Assembly: GCA_951801675.1 (NCBI GenBank) | Contig: CATONX010000002.1 | Span: forward strand, 193,038-228,434 | Direction of reading: 5' to 3' | Length of the DNA stretch: 35,397 bases | From: an uncultured Eubacteriales bacterium | GTDB taxonomy: Bacteria; Bacillota; Clostridia; Oscillospirales; Acutalibacteraceae | Shown here: one piece after another, positions 33,325 to 35,397 of the stretch | Position numbering within the stretch: position 1 is the stretch's first letter | Layout of the letters: each line of letters begins with the position of its first letter | Position numbers and translations under genes: made by a program | Notes under the pieces: model-generated | Database searches by the model: none | Seen by the model: only the letters and a program-made list of their open reading frames with translations | What the model was told of the DNA's origin: nothing

Positions 33325-34194
33325 TTTCATTGTTACAAAATCAAGTGGAAGGTTATCGCGGTGCTGAGTGCTCTGCTGCTGGTATGCTGCATTTCAATTC
33401 CGGCGATTACCATTGCTACGGCCGACTGTGCGGTACCGCAGGAGGAGCATGTGAAGGTTCCCATCGTCATGTACCACAGTGTGCTTAAGGATCAGAAAAA
33501 GGATGGAAAATATGTAGTGTCTCCCACCGAGTTTGAGAACGATCTGGCCTATCTTCAGGAACACGGGTACACCACCATCTTTTTACAGGAGCTGGTGGAC
33601 TATGTCTACAGCGGCGCTGCGCTCCCGGAAAAGCCGGTGGTCATTACCTTTGACGACGGGTATCTCAACAATCTGACCTATGTGCTGCCTATCCTGCAAA
33701 AGCATCAGGCCAAGGCGGAAATCAACATTGTGGGCAGCTATTCCGAACGATTTTCCAAAAACCCCGATCCCAAGCCCAATTATGCACATCTCACCTGGGA
33801 GGACATCAAGACCCTCGCTGCTTCCGGCTGCTTTGAAATTGGCAACCACACGTATAACATGCACAGCCAGACCAAGCGCCGGGGCTGCTCAAAGATGAAG
33901 GGGGAGAGCGCTGAGAACTATCAGGCCGCCCTGCGGGCCGACCTTATGAAAACCCAAGACCTTTTGAGTGAGAACTGCGGCATCACTCCCACGGTGTTCG
34001 CCTATCCCTATGGCTACATCAGCGAGGAATCGGTGCCGGTGCTCAAAGAGATGGGGTTCACGGTGGCGCTGACCTGCTACGAAAAGCCCAATTACGTTAC
34101 CCGCGACCCGGAGAAGCTGTATGCGCTTAACCGGTTTAATCGCCCCAGCGGCGTTTCCACCGAGCAGTTCATGAAAAAGCTGCTGGCGGATTGA
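33322..34194 (+). CDS. Secreted/membrane-anchored polysaccharide deacetylase
   Basis: A 290-residue NodB-fold deacetylase resembling the PgaB/IcaB-type clade. A short basic N-terminus and a membrane helix or uncleaved signal (about 9-33) anchor it outside the membrane. Motif 1 is intact (TFDDGY, Asp111 and Asp112). The metal histidines are His176 and His181 in HTYNMH, a family-typical spacing. Next come FAYPYGY (in place of RxPYG) and VPIVMYHSV near the start of the domain. It probably removes N-acetyl groups from peptidoglycan or an exopolysaccharide. The start codon is inside a strong hairpin. It lies 64 bp after the last pilin gene and may be cotranscribed with it, suggesting a link to surface colonisation; that link is inference. 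Confidence 0.9.
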   Translation: MFHCYKIKWKVIAVLSALLLVCCISIPAITIATADCAVPQEEHVKVPIVMYHSVLKDQKKDGKYVVSPTEFENDLAYLQEHGYTTIFLQELVDYVYSGAALPEKPVVITFDDGYLNNLTYVLPILQKHQAKAEINIVGSYSERFSKNPDPKPNYAHLTWEDIKTLAASGCFEIGNHTYNMHSQTKRRGCSKMKGESAENYQAALRADLMKTQDLLSENCGITPTVFAYPYGYISEESVPVLKEMGFTVALTCYEKPNYVTRDPEKLYALNRFNRPSGVSTEQFMKKLLAD

Positions 34195-34258
34195 GAAGGA
34201 AAGCAGTCTGCCCGTATGCAAAGACGTAAATGGTTTTTTGTTTGCCGCCTGCTACAAT

Positions 34259-34320
34259 AAATGTACTTTCCCAATGCTCTTTTGCTGTTCGTTTCTTTCG
34301 GCGACGCGAAAGAAATGAAC
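34259..34320. repeat. Dispersed repeat, copy A, with internal hairpin
   Basis: The first 16 nt (34259-34274) are identical to 35025-35040, and the next 25 or so are similar. The 3' half is a 14-bp near-perfect inverted repeat (34287-34300 with 34307-34320, one G-T pair). The layout suggests a REP/MITE-like element. Confidence 0.6.
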
Positions 34321-34352
34321 ACCCCTATAGCCTAGACTTAGAACAGTTCCGC

Positions 34353-34397
34353 TTCAAAAAACGCGCAGGCCTGATTTTAAAATCAGGCCTGCGCGTT
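34353..34397 (-). terminator. Rho-independent terminator of the tandem XRE genes
   Basis: A 38-nt perfect palindrome (34360-34397) overlaps the stop codon of the second XRE gene. On the minus strand it is followed by six T residues. Confidence 0.88.
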
Positions 34398-34656
34398 AAT
34401 CTTTTGTTTCATCGTCTAGCAAATCTTCATACGAAACCTTGAGCACTTGTGCAAATACCCTCAATTCAATATCTGTCACAAACCGATCTCCGCTTTCGAT
34501 TCGCTGGATCGCGTTTTTGTCAATATCAATCTCCGCAAGCTGCATCATCCTGGCAAGTTCGCGTTGGGAAGTCTTTTCGGGAAGATTCAATCGAAATTCC
34601 CGGATGCGTTTCCCGCAAATATTGTTTCTGCCGTCGCCGGCTCGACTTCTATACAT
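34396..34656 (-). CDS. XRE-family helix-turn-helix regulator
   Basis: An 86-residue small DNA-binding protein of the XRE/Cro-CI type. After an Arg/Gly-rich N-terminus the HTH reads GKRIREFRLN, SQRELARMMQLAEI, KNAIQRIESGDRFVTDIELRVFAQVLKVSYEDLL, quoted here in pieces. The protein is a single domain with no sensor or protease part. The ATG at 34656 has AAGGAG 9 nt upstream. It is the second gene of a two-gene unit, 18 bp after another XRE gene. Confidence 0.87.
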   Translation of the reverse strand: MYRSRAGDGRNNICGKRIREFRLNLPEKTSQRELARMMQLAEIDIDKNAIQRIESGDRFVTDIELRVFAQVLKVSYEDLLDDETKD

Positions 34657-34674
34657 GAAAGGATGCTCCTTCTG

Positions 34675-34914
34675 TTAGAGTAGCTTCTCCCTGCGGGGGT
34701 TGGGTTTTGGGTTGCTGGTTAGTCCCAAGATATAATCGGTGGAGGTATCAAAGAGAAGGGCAAGACGAACCAAGATTTCCAGCGGCATATTGCCGTAGGC
34801 ATTTTCATAGCGGCGATAGTTTGGCGTGGATAGGCCCAGCTTTTTCGCCAGCGCTCCTTGTGTAAGGCCGCGGTCCCGTCGCAGTTCCTTTAAGATATCC
34901 GAATACATTTCCAT
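34675..34914 (-). CDS. XRE-family helix-turn-helix regulator
   Basis: A 79-residue single-domain XRE regulator. The pattern is classic: ILKELRRDRGLTQGALAKKL, then LSTPNYRRYENAYGNMPLEI and LVRLALLFDTSTDYILGLT. The start is ATG 34914, preceded by AAAGGAG; the in-frame ATG at 34971 would read through repeat DNA. It precedes the second XRE gene by 18 bp in the same direction. Such pairs occur in prophage, conjugative-element and toxin-antitoxin regions, but no toxin, integrase or phage gene is visible here. Confidence 0.87.
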   Translation of the reverse strand: MEMYSDILKELRRDRGLTQGALAKKLGLSTPNYRRYENAYGNMPLEILVRLALLFDTSTDYILGLTSNPKPNPRREKLL

Positions 34915-34952
34915 AAAAATAGCTCCTTTCAAAGGAATGTTTTTTGTTGCCC

Positions 34953-34978
34953 CTTTCTTTTGCTCCGCCAAAAGAAAG
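34953..34978. repeat. Short palindromic element upstream of the XRE pair
   Basis: A 10-bp perfect inverted repeat (34953-34962 with 34969-34978) around CTCCGC, with the same CTTTCTTTTG theme as the dispersed repeats at 34259 and 35025. Confidence 0.5.
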
Positions 34979-35024
34979 AGACGAAAGAAAAGACGGTGGT
35001 AAGAATAGATCCGCTTTTCTCCTT

Positions 35025-35066
35025 AAATGTACTTTCCCAAAGGTCTTTTGTTGTTCATTTCTTTTG
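35025..35066. repeat. Dispersed repeat, copy B (truncated)
   Basis: 16 nt identical to copy A (34259-34274), then about 25 nt with a few differences, ending where copy A's hairpin would fold back. Confidence 0.6.
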
Positions 35067-35083
35067 CGCTAGCAATACCAACC

Positions 35084-35105
35084 GTATGTACATTTATATA
35101 CGTAC
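35084..35105. promoter_or_regulatory. Imperfect 22-bp dyad between XRE genes
   Basis: GTATGTACAT and ATATACGTAC flank a TT centre, giving a nearly symmetric AT-rich site that could be an operator for one of the flanking XRE proteins. This rests on symmetry and position only. Confidence 0.3.
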
Positions 35106-35135
35106 CCCAAAAGGCTTCTAGGCCAAGCGTGTAAG

Positions 35136-35169
35136 GTAAAAAAAGAGCCCTCCGGTCATTCGGAGGGCT
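35136..35169 (-). terminator. Terminator of the partial XRE gene
   Basis: A 9-bp stem (35146-35154 with 35161-35169) and, on the minus strand, a long T run (complement of the A-rich 35138-35144). Confidence 0.85.
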
Positions 35170-35173
35170 TTTG

Positions 35174-35397
35174 TCACATCAAATCATGTATATCTATGCC
35201 CAGAGCATCAGCAATCGCAAGCACATTTCGCGCCGTCATATTTCCTACGTCGGATTCTCCCCTTTCTGCCCGTTGGATCAAGCGGAGGGCCACGCCGGAC
35301 GCATCGGCAAGCTCCGAAACGGACATATCGTTTACAAGCCTGTACCATTCGATTTTTGATATGGCCCGGCCGTGGCAATCCCGGTTGTAGCTGGACA
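35174..35397 (-). CDS. XRE-family regulator, 3' part only (5' end outside the window)
   Basis: Seventy-four codons of an open frame that enters from the right edge of the window. The XRE core is readable: VNDMSVSELADASGV, ALRLIQRAERGESDVGN and ARNVLAIADALGIDIHDLM, then stop. The residues before it (NRDCHGRAISKIEWYRL) suggest either a longer N-terminal part or only a few more residues. It is the third XRE gene on the same strand within 1 kb, with its own terminator. Confidence 0.75.
   Translation of the reverse strand, partial: SSYNRDCHGRAISKIEWYRLVNDMSVSELADASGVALRLIQRAERGESDVGNMTARNVLAIADALGIDIHDLM

Overview
The window looks like a chromosomal segment from a moderately high-GC, endospore-forming Clostridia species, most likely in the Oscillospiraceae/Ruminococcaceae. 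This is inferred from the sporulation/germination gene ypeB, strong AGGAGG ribosome binding sites, consensus SigA promoters, many hairpin-plus-T terminators, Ser-rich lipoprotein and surface-protein linkers, and single-subunit glycyl-tRNA synthetase. No rRNA, tRNA, CRISPR array, integrase or transposase was seen.

Layout. 1-4400: an orphan corrinoid protein, glyQS on the minus strand, ypeB without a neighbouring sleB, and a small Ser-rich lipoprotein. 4400-7500: about 480 bp that I cannot explain, then ktrB (K+ uptake) followed closely by a DUF3048 lipoprotein. 7789-14060: a large minus-strand surface protein (leucine-rich repeats, eight cadherin-like beta-sandwich repeats, Ser-rich stalk, C-terminal membrane anchor). 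Divergent to it lies a membrane-anchored NodB-type deacetylase with unusual catalytic residues, followed by a YcxB-like gene split by a frameshift. 14276-17201: a KdpD-type USP domain protein, a PutP-type Na+/solute symporter and a zinc-ribbon membrane protein. 17479-21211: copZ-copA copper export and galE on the minus strand. 21424-24323: an HD phosphohydrolase, a slipin (SPFH) and a YebC-family regulator on the plus strand.

24617-34194 is the most interesting region. A single promoter precedes a 2411-residue protein that starts with a class III (type IV pilin) prepilin signal and continues into three GLUG-type beta-helix blocks and several fibronectin-III-like domains. Three small pilin-like genes follow, spaced 10-25 bp apart: one PilX/GspK-like without Glu5, one PilV/GspI-like, one PilW/GspJ-like. 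I read this as a pilus or pseudopilus tip cassette carrying a giant modular adhesin. The assembly ATPase, platform protein and prepilin peptidase are not in the window. A secreted NodB deacetylase follows, and its start codon lies inside a long perfect hairpin.

34396-35397: two tandem XRE regulators and the 3' part of a third, all on the minus strand. They are interspersed with short dispersed palindromic repeats, which gives this end an accessory-region character.
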